64,000 nucleotides of DNA from assembly GCA_022865305.1 (NCBI GenBank), contig JALHSP010000138.1:36516-100515 (forward strand), written 5' to 3'. Position 1 is the stretch's first letter; the number at the start of each line of letters is the position of its first letter. The stretch is from Bacteroidales bacterium. Lineage in GTDB: Bacteria; Bacteroidota; Bacteroidia; Bacteroidales; VadinHA17. Of this stretch, positions 43,340 to 51,166 are shown piece after piece. The notes beneath the pieces are model-generated. The model did not search any database. It had not been told where the DNA came from and saw only the letters and a program-made list of their open reading frames with translations. The position numbers and the translations under genes were made by a program.

Positions 43340-44416
43340 ATGGAAAAGCTGAAAAGCATAAGAGTGTTTATTACAGGAGCTGGAGCTCCTGGAGCTCCCG
43401 GGATTATTAAATCTCTGCGAAATGTAAAAGAAAGAAAAATCGAAATACTGGGCGGAGATGCTATTCCGTGGAATTCGGTAGGCGTCGGGCTTCTTGATAA
43501 AATATTTCAGATTCCATTTGCTGAATCGCCCGATTTTATTGAAAAGGTCCTTAAAATATGCACCAGTGAAAAGGTTGATGTTGTAATTCCGCTTGTTACA
43601 AGGGAATTACAGGTTTTTGCCTTAAACAAAAACCTGTTTGCACAAAATGGTATTTATATTTCAGTATCCGACCCGGAACCACTGGAAATTGCCAATAACA
43701 AATACCTGCTGATGAAATTCTGCCGGGAGAATAAAATACCCGTTCCGGATTTTTATCTTGTACATTCGCTTGATGAGTTTCGTGATGCCGCCGGAAGACT
43801 TGGTTATCCTGCAAAGAAGATCTGCTTTAAGCCTCCTGTTTCAAATGGATTAAGGGGATTCAGAGTTATTGAGGATGGTCAGGACAGACTTTTTACCCTT
43901 ATGAATGAAAAGCCAAATAACATCTATATCGGATTTGATGAGTTTATTTCCATTTGCAATGCTGCAGGATCATTCCCCGAGCTTATTGTTATGGAGCATC
44001 TTCCCGGAGATGAATACAGTGTTGATGTTCTGGTTGATAACGGTATATTCCTGTCGGCGATTCCAAGAAGCCGCGATCATATAAAAATGGGGATAAGCTT
44101 TGTGGGAACAGTTACTGAAGACACAGAGATTATTGAATACTCAAAAAGAGTAGTTGAAGGATTAAAGCTTAACGGCAATATTGGTCTCCAGTTTAAAAGG
44201 GACAGTAACGGAGTACCGAAAATCATTGAATCCAATCCACGGGTACAGGGAACCATTGTCTTATGCTCAGCAGCCGGAGAAAATATGGTATATGAGGCAG
44301 TTAAAATCGGAATCGGAGAAAAACCCGGCAGTGCAAAAATAAACTGGGGTCTTAAAATGATACGTTACTGGGACGAACTTTTTTTAGATATAAATGGCAA
44401 TAAAGTCGATTTCTGA
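43340..44416 (+). CDS. ATP-grasp carboxylate ligase
   Basis: About 358 residues. The N-terminal pre-ATP-grasp domain (IRVFITGAGAPGAPGIIKSL) resembles that of CarB-type proteins. The ATP-grasp core has NNKYLLMKFCRENKIPVPDF, CFKPPVSNGLRGFRVI, LIVMEHLPGDEYSVDVL and the metal-binding end PKIIESNPRVQGT. It should join a carboxylate to an amine with ATP cleavage. I chose ATG 43340; an earlier GTG (43307) lies inside the PIG-L gene. The next gene overlaps its end by 23 bases. Confidence 0.86.
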   Translation: MEKLKSIRVFITGAGAPGAPGIIKSLRNVKERKIEILGGDAIPWNSVGVGLLDKIFQIPFAESPDFIEKVLKICTSEKVDVVIPLVTRELQVFALNKNLFAQNGIYISVSDPEPLEIANNKYLLMKFCRENKIPVPDFYLVHSLDEFRDAAGRLGYPAKKICFKPPVSNGLRGFRVIEDGQDRLFTLMNEKPNNIYIGFDEFISICNAAGSFPELIVMEHLPGDEYSVDVLVDNGIFLSAIPRSRDHIKMGISFVGTVTEDTEIIEYSKRVVEGLKLNGNIGLQFKRDSNGVPKIIESNPRVQGTIVLCSAAGENMVYEAVKIGIGEKPGSAKINWGLKMIRYWDELFLDINGNKVDF

Positions 44417-45023
44417 TTTTTATAATTTTTCATTGTTCATATTTGACCTTGATAATACCATCTATAAAGAAGAGGATTACTTGTTTCAGGCATATGAAGC
44501 GATTGCGGAAAAATTTGCCGGGATTCTTCCTTCCTGCAGTAAGAAAGCGCTTTACGCCACTTTGAAAGATCTTTATCTTCAGCAGGGACGTGATAAGTTG
44601 TTTGATAAATTCCTTAATGCAATTTGTCTGGATAAAAGCTATTTACCTGACTGTCTGAAAATTCTTCGTTCTTTTAAACCCGGGAAACCTCTTAAAATAG
44701 ATAAAAAGGTCAAAAAGATTCTTAATTCATTGAAGAATCAGGGAAAAAGTATTTTCATTCTGACTAACGGGAATGTGGATCAGCAGAAAAACAAAATAAA
44801 ACATATTAACTGGGATGGGCTGGACAAGAAGATCGGTTTTGTCTTTGCAAATGAGATTGAACCGAAACCTTCCCCTGCTGGTGTTCTTCATATTTTAAAA
44901 ATAACCGGTATTGAAAGAAATAGAACAATTTTTATCGGAGACTCTGAAGCTGATAAGAAATGCGCTCAAAACAGCGGGATCAGTTATCTCGATATAAGCC
45001 TTTTATCGGAATTATCTTCCTGA
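44394..45023 (+). CDS. HAD-family phosphatase
   Basis: A 209-residue haloacid dehalogenase-like hydrolase with all four motifs: FIFDLDNTIY (Asp18, Asp20), ILTNGNVDQQ, KPSPAGVLHIL and FIGDSEADKKCA. The long helical cap after motif I is the C1 type, as in phosphoglycolate phosphatase or the pyrimidine 5'-nucleotidase YjjG. It overlaps the ATP-grasp gene by 23 bases, so the two are translationally linked; a role in dephosphorylating a sugar intermediate is plausible. Confidence 0.88.
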   Translation: MAIKSISDFYNFSLFIFDLDNTIYKEEDYLFQAYEAIAEKFAGILPSCSKKALYATLKDLYLQQGRDKLFDKFLNAICLDKSYLPDCLKILRSFKPGKPLKIDKKVKKILNSLKNQGKSIFILTNGNVDQQKNKIKHINWDGLDKKIGFVFANEIEPKPSPAGVLHILKITGIERNRTIFIGDSEADKKCAQNSGISYLDISLLSELSS

Positions 45024-45201
45024 CTTTTGTTTAAAGGGATAAAGGGAATTATGAAAATCCTGATGTTGCCTGAATCTGAGTTTTCAAATAAGAATCTGGC
45101 AAAAAAACTATTATCTTGCATTCAATAAATCTTTAAGATTATTCTTCATTTTTACATAATTTACAGATTTTATTTTATCGTTCACTTCTTTAAACACTGT
45201 T

Positions 45202-45432
45202 ATGGAATTAATCAATTTTGTAAAGGATTTTGCCGAGCTTTTCGAAGAGACTGATGCAAATTTTTTTAAACCATCAACAAAATTTCGTGATATTGAGGAA
45301 TGGAGTTCATTGGTAGCCTTATCAGTAATTGCCATGGCATTTGTTAAATATAAGGTACGTTTATCTGGTGATGATATCCGAAAATCCTTAACAATTGAAG
45401 ATATTTTCAACATCGTGAAAGCAAAACAATAA
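45202..45432 (+). CDS. Acyl carrier protein
   Basis: A 76-residue acyl carrier protein. The phosphopantetheine site is Ser36 in EEWSSLVALSVIA, where Ser replaces the usual Asp of the DSL motif (W-S-S-L), and the helical acidic pattern around it (FEETDANFFKPSTKFRDI) fits an ACP fold. It is not the housekeeping AcpP, which normally has GADSLD. Its stop codon overlaps the next start (TAATG), binding it to KAS III. It starts the four-gene cassette ACP, KAS III, SDR, KAS III. Confidence 0.87.
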   Translation: MELINFVKDFAELFEETDANFFKPSTKFRDIEEWSSLVALSVIAMAFVKYKVRLSGDDIRKSLTIEDIFNIVKAKQ

Positions 45433-46484
45433 TGGCGTACTTAAACTTCCCGAATGTCAGTCTTATTGGACTATCAGCATGTGTACCCAGGACAAAAATG
45501 GAGAATAAAAGTTTAACCATTTTTACTGATGCGGAAGCTGAAAAGTTCATAGCTTCAACAGGAGTGGAACGACGAAGAGTGGCCGGAAAAGATGTCTGCA
45601 CCTCAGATTTATGTTATCAGGCAGTTGATGGATTAATAAGGGATCTTGGTTGGGAAAAACCTGAAATTGATTGCCTGATCTTTGTGAGTCAAACCCCTGA
45701 TTATATTTTACCTGCAACATCCTGCTTACTTCAAAACAGGTTGGGATTAAAAAGTGAGATAGTTGCTCTTGACATTTCATCAGGTTGTTCCGGATGGATT
45801 TATGGACTTAGTGTAATTTCCGGTTTACTTTCGGCCGGCAATCTGAAAAAGGGATTGCTGCTGGTCGGGGATACTATTTTAAAGACATGCTCCACGGCTG
45901 ATAGAAGTGCTTTCCCCTTATTTGGTGATGCCGGAACTGCTACTGCAATAGAGTATAAGAAAGGGGAAGAAGGCTTTAAATTTCATCTCGCCTGTGACGG
46001 TTCGAATTTTGAAACTATTATTATTCCTGAAGGGGGTTACCGGAATGTGGTTACTGAATCTTCATTTGAAATGAAAGAGTTTGAACCGGGAATAAGGAGA
46101 AAGAGAAACCAGCTTTTTATGGATGGAATGAATGTATTTTCATTCGGGATACAGAAAGCTCCGGAATCAATAAATCTTTTATCCGCTCATTTTAACATTC
46201 CTCTTGACCAGGTAGATTATTTTGTCTTTCATCAGGCAAATAAGTATATGAATGAAAATATCAGAATAATACTTGGTCTGAATCCTGATAAAGTACCTTA
46301 TTCATTAAAAGATTTTGGCAATACCAGTTCTGCTTCAATTCCATTAACACTTTTGTTATCATGCAAATATCTGGCGCATACCCGGAAGAATATTATTGCC
46401 TGTGGTTTTGGGGTTGGTCTGTCATGGGGAAGTGTTTTTATGAAGACTGTAAAACCAGTTTGCCCGGATTTAATTGAGGTTTAA
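45432..46484 (+). CDS. Ketoacyl-ACP synthase III (first copy)
   Basis: A 350-residue thiolase-fold condensing enzyme of the FabH type, joining an acyl-CoA starter to malonyl-ACP. The catalytic triad is complete: Cys119 (DISSGCSGWIYG), His267 (YFVFHQANKYM) and Asn297 (KDFGNTSSASIP). Other family features are QTPDYILPATSCLLQNRLG and the C-terminal GFGVGLSWGS. It is one of two KAS IIIs in the cassette; the two are clearly paralogous but diverged. Neither belongs to the normal fab locus, which is absent here. Confidence 0.9.
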   Translation: MAYLNFPNVSLIGLSACVPRTKMENKSLTIFTDAEAEKFIASTGVERRRVAGKDVCTSDLCYQAVDGLIRDLGWEKPEIDCLIFVSQTPDYILPATSCLLQNRLGLKSEIVALDISSGCSGWIYGLSVISGLLSAGNLKKGLLLVGDTILKTCSTADRSAFPLFGDAGTATAIEYKKGEEGFKFHLACDGSNFETIIIPEGGYRNVVTESSFEMKEFEPGIRRKRNQLFMDGMNVFSFGIQKAPESINLLSAHFNIPLDQVDYFVFHQANKYMNENIRIILGLNPDKVPYSLKDFGNTSSASIPLTLLLSCKYLAHTRKNIIACGFGVGLSWGSVFMKTVKPVCPDLIEV

Positions 46485-46488
46485 AAGT

Positions 46489-47241
46489 ATGACAATGTAC
46501 AATCCATTTTCTTTAAAAGACAAAACGGTATTTATCACGGGGGCTTCTTCAGGGATAGGTAAAGCTGTTGCAATTGAGTGTTCCAGAATGGGATCCAGAT
46601 TATGCATTACAGGTCGTAATGCTGAAAGACTTAATGAAACCTATATGCAATTGGAAGGAAGTGGTCATTTGCAATTAGTGGCAGATTTGCAATCAGAAGA
46701 TGCCATCCGTTCGGTTGTTGACAGGGTACCTGTTCTGGATGGTATTGTATATTGTGCAGGAATTGCAAGACCATTACCTTTTCAATTTACAGGTAAAGAA
46801 ACATTAGAAGAGGTAATGGGAATTAATTTTAATTCGCCTGTTATTTTATCACAACTATTGTTAGAAAATAAAAAAATAAAAAAGGGCGCTTCAATTGTTT
46901 TTATTTCCTCAGTGTCCGGAGTTTTTTGCTCCTCTGCAGGAGGATCAATTTATTCTGCAAGCAAAGGTGCAATTAATGGACTTGTAAAAGGTATGGCTCT
47001 GGATCTGGCTCCAAAAATGATAAGAGTAAATACGGTGAATCCCGGAATGATCGACACTAATATATTTTCGGAAGGAACAATAACTCAGGAGCAACTTACA
47101 GAGGACATTAAACGTTATCCGTTGAAGCGTTTTGGGAAACCTGAAGAAGTTGCTTATTCGGTAATTTATCTTCTTTCTGATGCTTCATCATGGGTCACCG
47201 GTTCAAGCTTGCTTATTGATGGCGGCTTTACATTATTGTAA
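46489..47241 (+). CDS. Short-chain dehydrogenase/reductase, FabG-like
   Basis: A 250-residue SDR. The cofactor motif is TGASSGIG (17-24), the catalytic residues are Ser in FISSVSG and Tyr155/Lys159 in YSASKGA, and the C-terminus ends SLLIDGGF. In this setting between two KAS III genes it would reduce 3-oxoacyl-ACP to 3-hydroxyacyl-ACP. I chose ATG 46489, four bases after the upstream stop; a TTG at 46474 lies in that gene. Other SDR substrates (sugars) cannot be excluded. Confidence 0.87.
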   Translation: MTMYNPFSLKDKTVFITGASSGIGKAVAIECSRMGSRLCITGRNAERLNETYMQLEGSGHLQLVADLQSEDAIRSVVDRVPVLDGIVYCAGIARPLPFQFTGKETLEEVMGINFNSPVILSQLLLENKKIKKGASIVFISSVSGVFCSSAGGSIYSASKGAINGLVKGMALDLAPKMIRVNTVNPGMIDTNIFSEGTITQEQLTEDIKRYPLKRFGKPEEVAYSVIYLLSDASSWVTGSSLLIDGGFTLL

Positions 47242-47246
47242 TAATT

Positions 47247-48248
47247 ATGAGCGCATTTATTAAAGCCATATCATATTATCTGCCCGAGAAAATCTATTCA
47301 AATGAAGACCTGGTCAGGGAATTTCCTGAATGGTCCGTTGAAAAGGTTGCCATCAAAGTCGGCATAAATCAACGTCATATAGCTGCTGAAAATGAAACAG
47401 CCGCTGATATGGGATTTGCTGCTGCTAATCAGCTATTAAATGAATATGGTATTGACAAATCCAGTATAGATTTTGTTCTTCTATGTACACAAAGTCCGGA
47501 CTATTTCTTACCAACATCTGCTTGCATAATCCAAAACAGACTGGGCTTAAGAACAGATATCGGTGCTTTGGATTTTAATCAGGGCTGTTCGGGGTTCATT
47601 TATGGATTGTCCCTGGCTAAAGGACTGATTGCTGCAGGATTAGCAGGAAATGTTTTATTAATTACATCAGAAACATATTCAAAGTATATTCACAAAAGAG
47701 ATAAAGGCAACCGGACAATATTCGGAGATGCTGCGGCTGCTACACTTATTTCAACAGACGGTTTTGCCAGGATCCTGAACTTTAGTCTTGGTACAGATGG
47801 ACGTGGGGCCGGGAATCTCATAGTAAAGACCGGGGGATCTAGATGCATAAATCCGAAGAATAAAATTACCTGCGATGAAGATGGGAATCCTGTATCACCT
47901 GATCATCTGTTCATGAATGGTACCGAGATATTCAATTTTACACTTGAGACAGTCCCGGTTCTGGTAAAAGATACTCTGGGGAGAAATTGTTTGTTACAGG
48001 ACGATATAGATTTGTTTGTTTTTCATCAGGCAAATAAATACATGATGGAGTTTCTTCGTAAATATTTGAAAATAAGTCGGGAAAAATTTTATTATTACCT
48101 TGAAAACGTAGGCAATACAGTGTCCTCAACAATTCCGATAGCCTTGAAAGAGGCAATAAATGATGGAACGATTTCTTCAGGGAAGAAAGTTCTTCTGGCA
48201 GGATTTGGCGTTGGATATTCCTGGGGAGGGACTATCTTGAATTTTTAA
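47247..48248 (+). CDS. Ketoacyl-ACP synthase III (second copy)
   Basis: A 333-residue KAS III with the full triad Cys114 (DFNQGCSGFIYG), His260 (LFVFHQANKYM) and Asn290 (ENVGNTVSSTIP). Compared with the first copy the N-terminal region and the loop after the Cys differ (FNQG versus ISSG), so starter specificity may differ. It starts six bases after the SDR stop codon. The cassette ends here; a 318-base stretch without intact genes follows. Confidence 0.9.
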   Translation: MSAFIKAISYYLPEKIYSNEDLVREFPEWSVEKVAIKVGINQRHIAAENETAADMGFAAANQLLNEYGIDKSSIDFVLLCTQSPDYFLPTSACIIQNRLGLRTDIGALDFNQGCSGFIYGLSLAKGLIAAGLAGNVLLITSETYSKYIHKRDKGNRTIFGDAAAATLISTDGFARILNFSLGTDGRGAGNLIVKTGGSRCINPKNKITCDEDGNPVSPDHLFMNGTEIFNFTLETVPVLVKDTLGRNCLLQDDIDLFVFHQANKYMMEFLRKYLKISREKFYYYLENVGNTVSSTIPIALKEAINDGTISSGKKVLLAGFGVGYSWGGTILNF

Positions 48249-48428
48249 CCGAAGCACTTTCAGTAAAGTAAAGCATCCATTAGATTTTTCTATCTCATCA
48301 ACAAGACTAAACATTCTGTTAAAGCAACTTCTTTATTTTATCCCATAGCTGATATCAAACCCGGCGGAACTTATTTTATTAACTGTCTCAAAATTTTTCA
48401 GGATATAATCGAAAATTGTTTTTGTCAT
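48247..48428 (-). pseudogene. Decayed polysaccharide deacetylase fragment, opposite strand
   Basis: The 318-base gap after the second KAS III gene has no intact gene. On the minus strand from ATG 48428 the translation reads ...NFETVNKISSAGFDISYGIK, then a stop at 48333, then in the same frame FSLVDEIEKSNGCFTLL. These two pieces resemble two parts of the deacetylase at 49756-51147: ETAINHDSVGIVYDSTLG and ISMMLNEIKRFNGVFTLLWH, with about 60 residues missing between. This points to a decayed gene with an internal deletion. The match was made by eye. Confidence 0.4.
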
Positions 48429-48540
48429 TTAATGAATAATTCCTGATTCTGTAAAAGAATAACTTTTGCTTTAATTTTGAAATATATTATCCGTATCCAA
48501 CAATTCAAAAAAATTGATATTAAGCATAAACTTATATAGC

Positions 48541-48548
48541 TACCTTTG
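48541..48548 (+). promoter_or_regulatory. -7 box before the second half of the polysaccharide cluster
   Basis: TACCTTTG matches TAnnTTTG and lies 18 bases before the glycosyltransferase ATG; a TTG at 48514-48516 is 24 bases upstream, slightly too far. It suggests that transcription restarts after the KAS III cassette. Confidence 0.35.
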
Positions 48549-48566
48549 AAAACAAATTGAGACTTT

Positions 48567-49751
48567 ATGAAAATCTTAATGTTGCTTGAAAATGATTATG
48601 AAAAGGATCTGAGGGTAAAAAGAGCAGTTCAGGCACTTTATGAAGCTGGATTTGAGGTAATAGTTGCGGCGATTTCATTATTTGAACAATTCCCTCCGGA
48701 AAAAAGGGATAATTGCACAATCTATAAGAAGAAAATTTCATCGTTTGTTTATAAAACCAGTGTCGGGGCCTTGAAGATTCCAATTTATTTTAATTTTTGG
48801 AGAAAATATATTCGTGAAAGATTAAAAGTTCATAAAATTGACGTGATACATATAAACGATCTTCCTCTGTCCCGTATCGGAATCGAAATAAAAAATAAAC
48901 ATCAGGCAAAACTGGTAATAGACCTTCATGAAAACTGGCCGGCGCTTTTAAAATACGCTCCACATACCCAAACAATTATCGGCAGACTTGTTTCATCCAA
49001 TGAGCAATGGACCAGGTATGAGAAAGATATGCTGCATGAGGCAGACCTGATTATCACGATTGTGGAGGAGGCAAGAGACCGTATTGAATCACTGGGAATC
49101 GGAACTGAGAAATTGTGCATAGTATCAAATACGGTCGATACAGAAACCATTCCGTCCTATAACAGGAAAAGAACAGACAAAAATTTCATTTTATTTTATG
49201 GCGGCGGAATCAACAGGCACAGAGGCCTGCAGATTGTCCTCGAAGCAATAAAAATACTTAAAGACCGGAATGTTAAGATTAAGCTTCAGGTTGCCGGATC
49301 GGGCAGCTTTAAAGTGGTTCTTGAAAAACAGGCTGTTAGATTAGGAATAGAATCTGATGTCCGGTTTTATGGATTTAAACCATTTAATGAGATGCTGGAA
49401 CTGCTTTCTGAGGCTGATGCGGCAATCATCCCTCATTTAAGGAATGAGAATAATGACTCTTCCAGCCCAAATAAACTTTACCAGTACATGTATCTTAAAA
49501 TACCGGTTATCTCATCCGACTGCTTATCATTGAAAAGGATTCTCAGTGAGACAGATGCCGGATTTGTTTACAGGAATGACTCACCTGACGATCTGGCATC
49601 GTTGCTTGAAAAGCTGAATTCCAACAGGCAACTACTTGCAGGGAAAGGACTTAACGGCAGAAAAGCAGTGTTTGCAAAATACAACTGGAATTTTGATAAA
49701 GAACACCTGGTTAAAGCTTATAGTCAGATCAAAACAGGACTCATTATATAA
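48567..49751 (+). CDS. Glycosyltransferase family 4
   Basis: A 394-residue GT-B glycosyltransferase. The N-terminal domain starts MKILMLLENDYEKDLRVKRA and includes VIDLHENWPALLKY. The C-terminal domain holds SNTVDTETIPSYN, ILFYGGGINRHRGLQIVLEA, FYGFKPFNEMLELLSEADAA and SSPNKLYQYMYLKIPVISSD, the last in the EX7E position but without the first Glu. It likely transfers a hexose to the repeat unit. Its end is four bases before the deacetylase start codon. Confidence 0.88.
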   Translation: MKILMLLENDYEKDLRVKRAVQALYEAGFEVIVAAISLFEQFPPEKRDNCTIYKKKISSFVYKTSVGALKIPIYFNFWRKYIRERLKVHKIDVIHINDLPLSRIGIEIKNKHQAKLVIDLHENWPALLKYAPHTQTIIGRLVSSNEQWTRYEKDMLHEADLIITIVEEARDRIESLGIGTEKLCIVSNTVDTETIPSYNRKRTDKNFILFYGGGINRHRGLQIVLEAIKILKDRNVKIKLQVAGSGSFKVVLEKQAVRLGIESDVRFYGFKPFNEMLELLSEADAAIIPHLRNENNDSSSPNKLYQYMYLKIPVISSDCLSLKRILSETDAGFVYRNDSPDDLASLLEKLNSNRQLLAGKGLNGRKAVFAKYNWNFDKEHLVKAYSQIKTGLII

Positions 49752-49755
49752 GGTT

Positions 49756-51147
49756 ATGAAAGGATTTCTTAACCATTCACAAATTGAATATGTTTTATAT
49801 CACCTTGGTCATCATGTTCTTTTGCATGATCAACTAAAAGAAAAGTTTGTCTTTTTAAAATCAGCTGAAGAGATTTCAAACCTTAGGGGTAGAATTATTT
49901 TTCTTTTAAGTAAAAATTCATATAATAATTCCGAATCGTTATATATTAATGGAATTCCAATATTATTTCCACTATCAGGAGAGCCCAAAGTCTACTCTAA
50001 TTTCAATGGCAACATTATTTTCAATCATGATCTGATTAAATCTTCATTTTATTTATTATCAGGATACCAGGAAAGAAATAATTATCAATCAGATTCTTTG
50101 GGCAGGTTTGCATATGAATCATCAATCCAGGCTAAACTCAACATTATCAATAAACCTATTGTCAACTACTACTTTGATGAGATCATCAATGGAATAAGGG
50201 AATATTGCAAGCTTGTAAATATTGAATTTACAAGGAAAAAATTCTTTAACGGTTTTGCCTTTTTTCTTACACATGATATTGACAGAGTGAAGTATTACAA
50301 TTTGAATACCTTCCTGTTTACAGTGAAGTTATTATTTGGACTCAGCAAATCTGAAAAGAAGAAATTATTCCTGCTAAAAGAACTTTTCAAAATTGGTATT
50401 AATATTATAAATGTGTTTAACAAAAAAGATCCTTATTGGAATTTTAAATATTTATCTGATGAAGAAAAAAAGCTGGGGGTTCATTCTACATTTTTCTTTT
50501 TACCAAAGGATAAGAGACATGTCGATGCTTATTATGATATCAACAGCAAAAAGATTAGGAGTCTGATGGAGTTTCTTTTAAAAGAGGATCATGAAATCGG
50601 ATTGCATGGGACTGTACGCTCTCATTTTTCATATGAAGCATTAGATATAATTCATAAGGAGTTCTTGTCTATTTCTGGTCAGAAGAGGACAGGTATCAGA
50701 CAACACAGGTTAATGTGGAGACACCCTGAAACGGCAATAAATCATGATTCAGTCGGTATCGTTTACGATTCTACTCTTGGATTTGCTGCACATGAAGGAT
50801 TTAGAAATTCATACTGTCATCCCTTCAGGCTTTTTGATTTTGAAAATAACAGGATGTTATCACTTTGGGAAATACCTTTAAATGTCATGGATGCTACTTT
50901 GTTTTATTATAGAGAACTTACTTATGATCTTGCCGAGAGATCAATTTCAATGATGTTAAATGAAATTAAAAGGTTCAATGGTGTTTTTACCCTGCTCTGG
51001 CACAATAGTTACTTCAATGAAAATGATATACCGGGAATTACCCGATTTTACTTTAAACTCCTTGCTCTAATAATGGCTGAAGGACCTGAAATATGTTCAG
51101 GTATGAGTATTGTTGACAAGTGTAACATAAACAGGTTAAAAGACTAA
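49756..51147 (+). CDS. Polysaccharide deacetylase family protein (DUF7033-type)
   Basis: A 463-residue protein with an N-terminal region that includes VNYYFDEIINGIREYC, then a NodB-like deacetylase domain. Motif 1 is LTHDIDRVKY (Asp174, Asp176), motif 2 is GLHGTVRSH, and WRHPETAINHDSVGIVYDST precedes the C-terminal strand GVFTLLWHNS. Such proteins are common in Bacteroidota polysaccharide loci and are thought to remove N-acetyl groups during polymer assembly. I chose ATG 49756; the long frame upstream lies in the glycosyltransferase gene. A decayed relative seems to lie at 48247-48428. Confidence 0.85.
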   Translation: MKGFLNHSQIEYVLYHLGHHVLLHDQLKEKFVFLKSAEEISNLRGRIIFLLSKNSYNNSESLYINGIPILFPLSGEPKVYSNFNGNIIFNHDLIKSSFYLLSGYQERNNYQSDSLGRFAYESSIQAKLNIINKPIVNYYFDEIINGIREYCKLVNIEFTRKKFFNGFAFFLTHDIDRVKYYNLNTFLFTVKLLFGLSKSEKKKLFLLKELFKIGINIINVFNKKDPYWNFKYLSDEEKKLGVHSTFFFLPKDKRHVDAYYDINSKKIRSLMEFLLKEDHEIGLHGTVRSHFSYEALDIIHKEFLSISGQKRTGIRQHRLMWRHPETAINHDSVGIVYDSTLGFAAHEGFRNSYCHPFRLFDFENNRMLSLWEIPLNVMDATLFYYRELTYDLAERSISMMLNEIKRFNGVFTLLWHNSYFNENDIPGITRFYFKLLALIMAEGPEICSGMSIVDKCNINRLKD

Positions 51148-51166
51148 AAGAAATATTGACATTATT

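Noticed and set aside
45111..45413. A minus-strand open frame opposite the ACP gene
   Set aside because: The ACP on the plus strand has the phosphopantetheine motif and joins the KAS III gene as TAATG; the opposite frame is a shadow.
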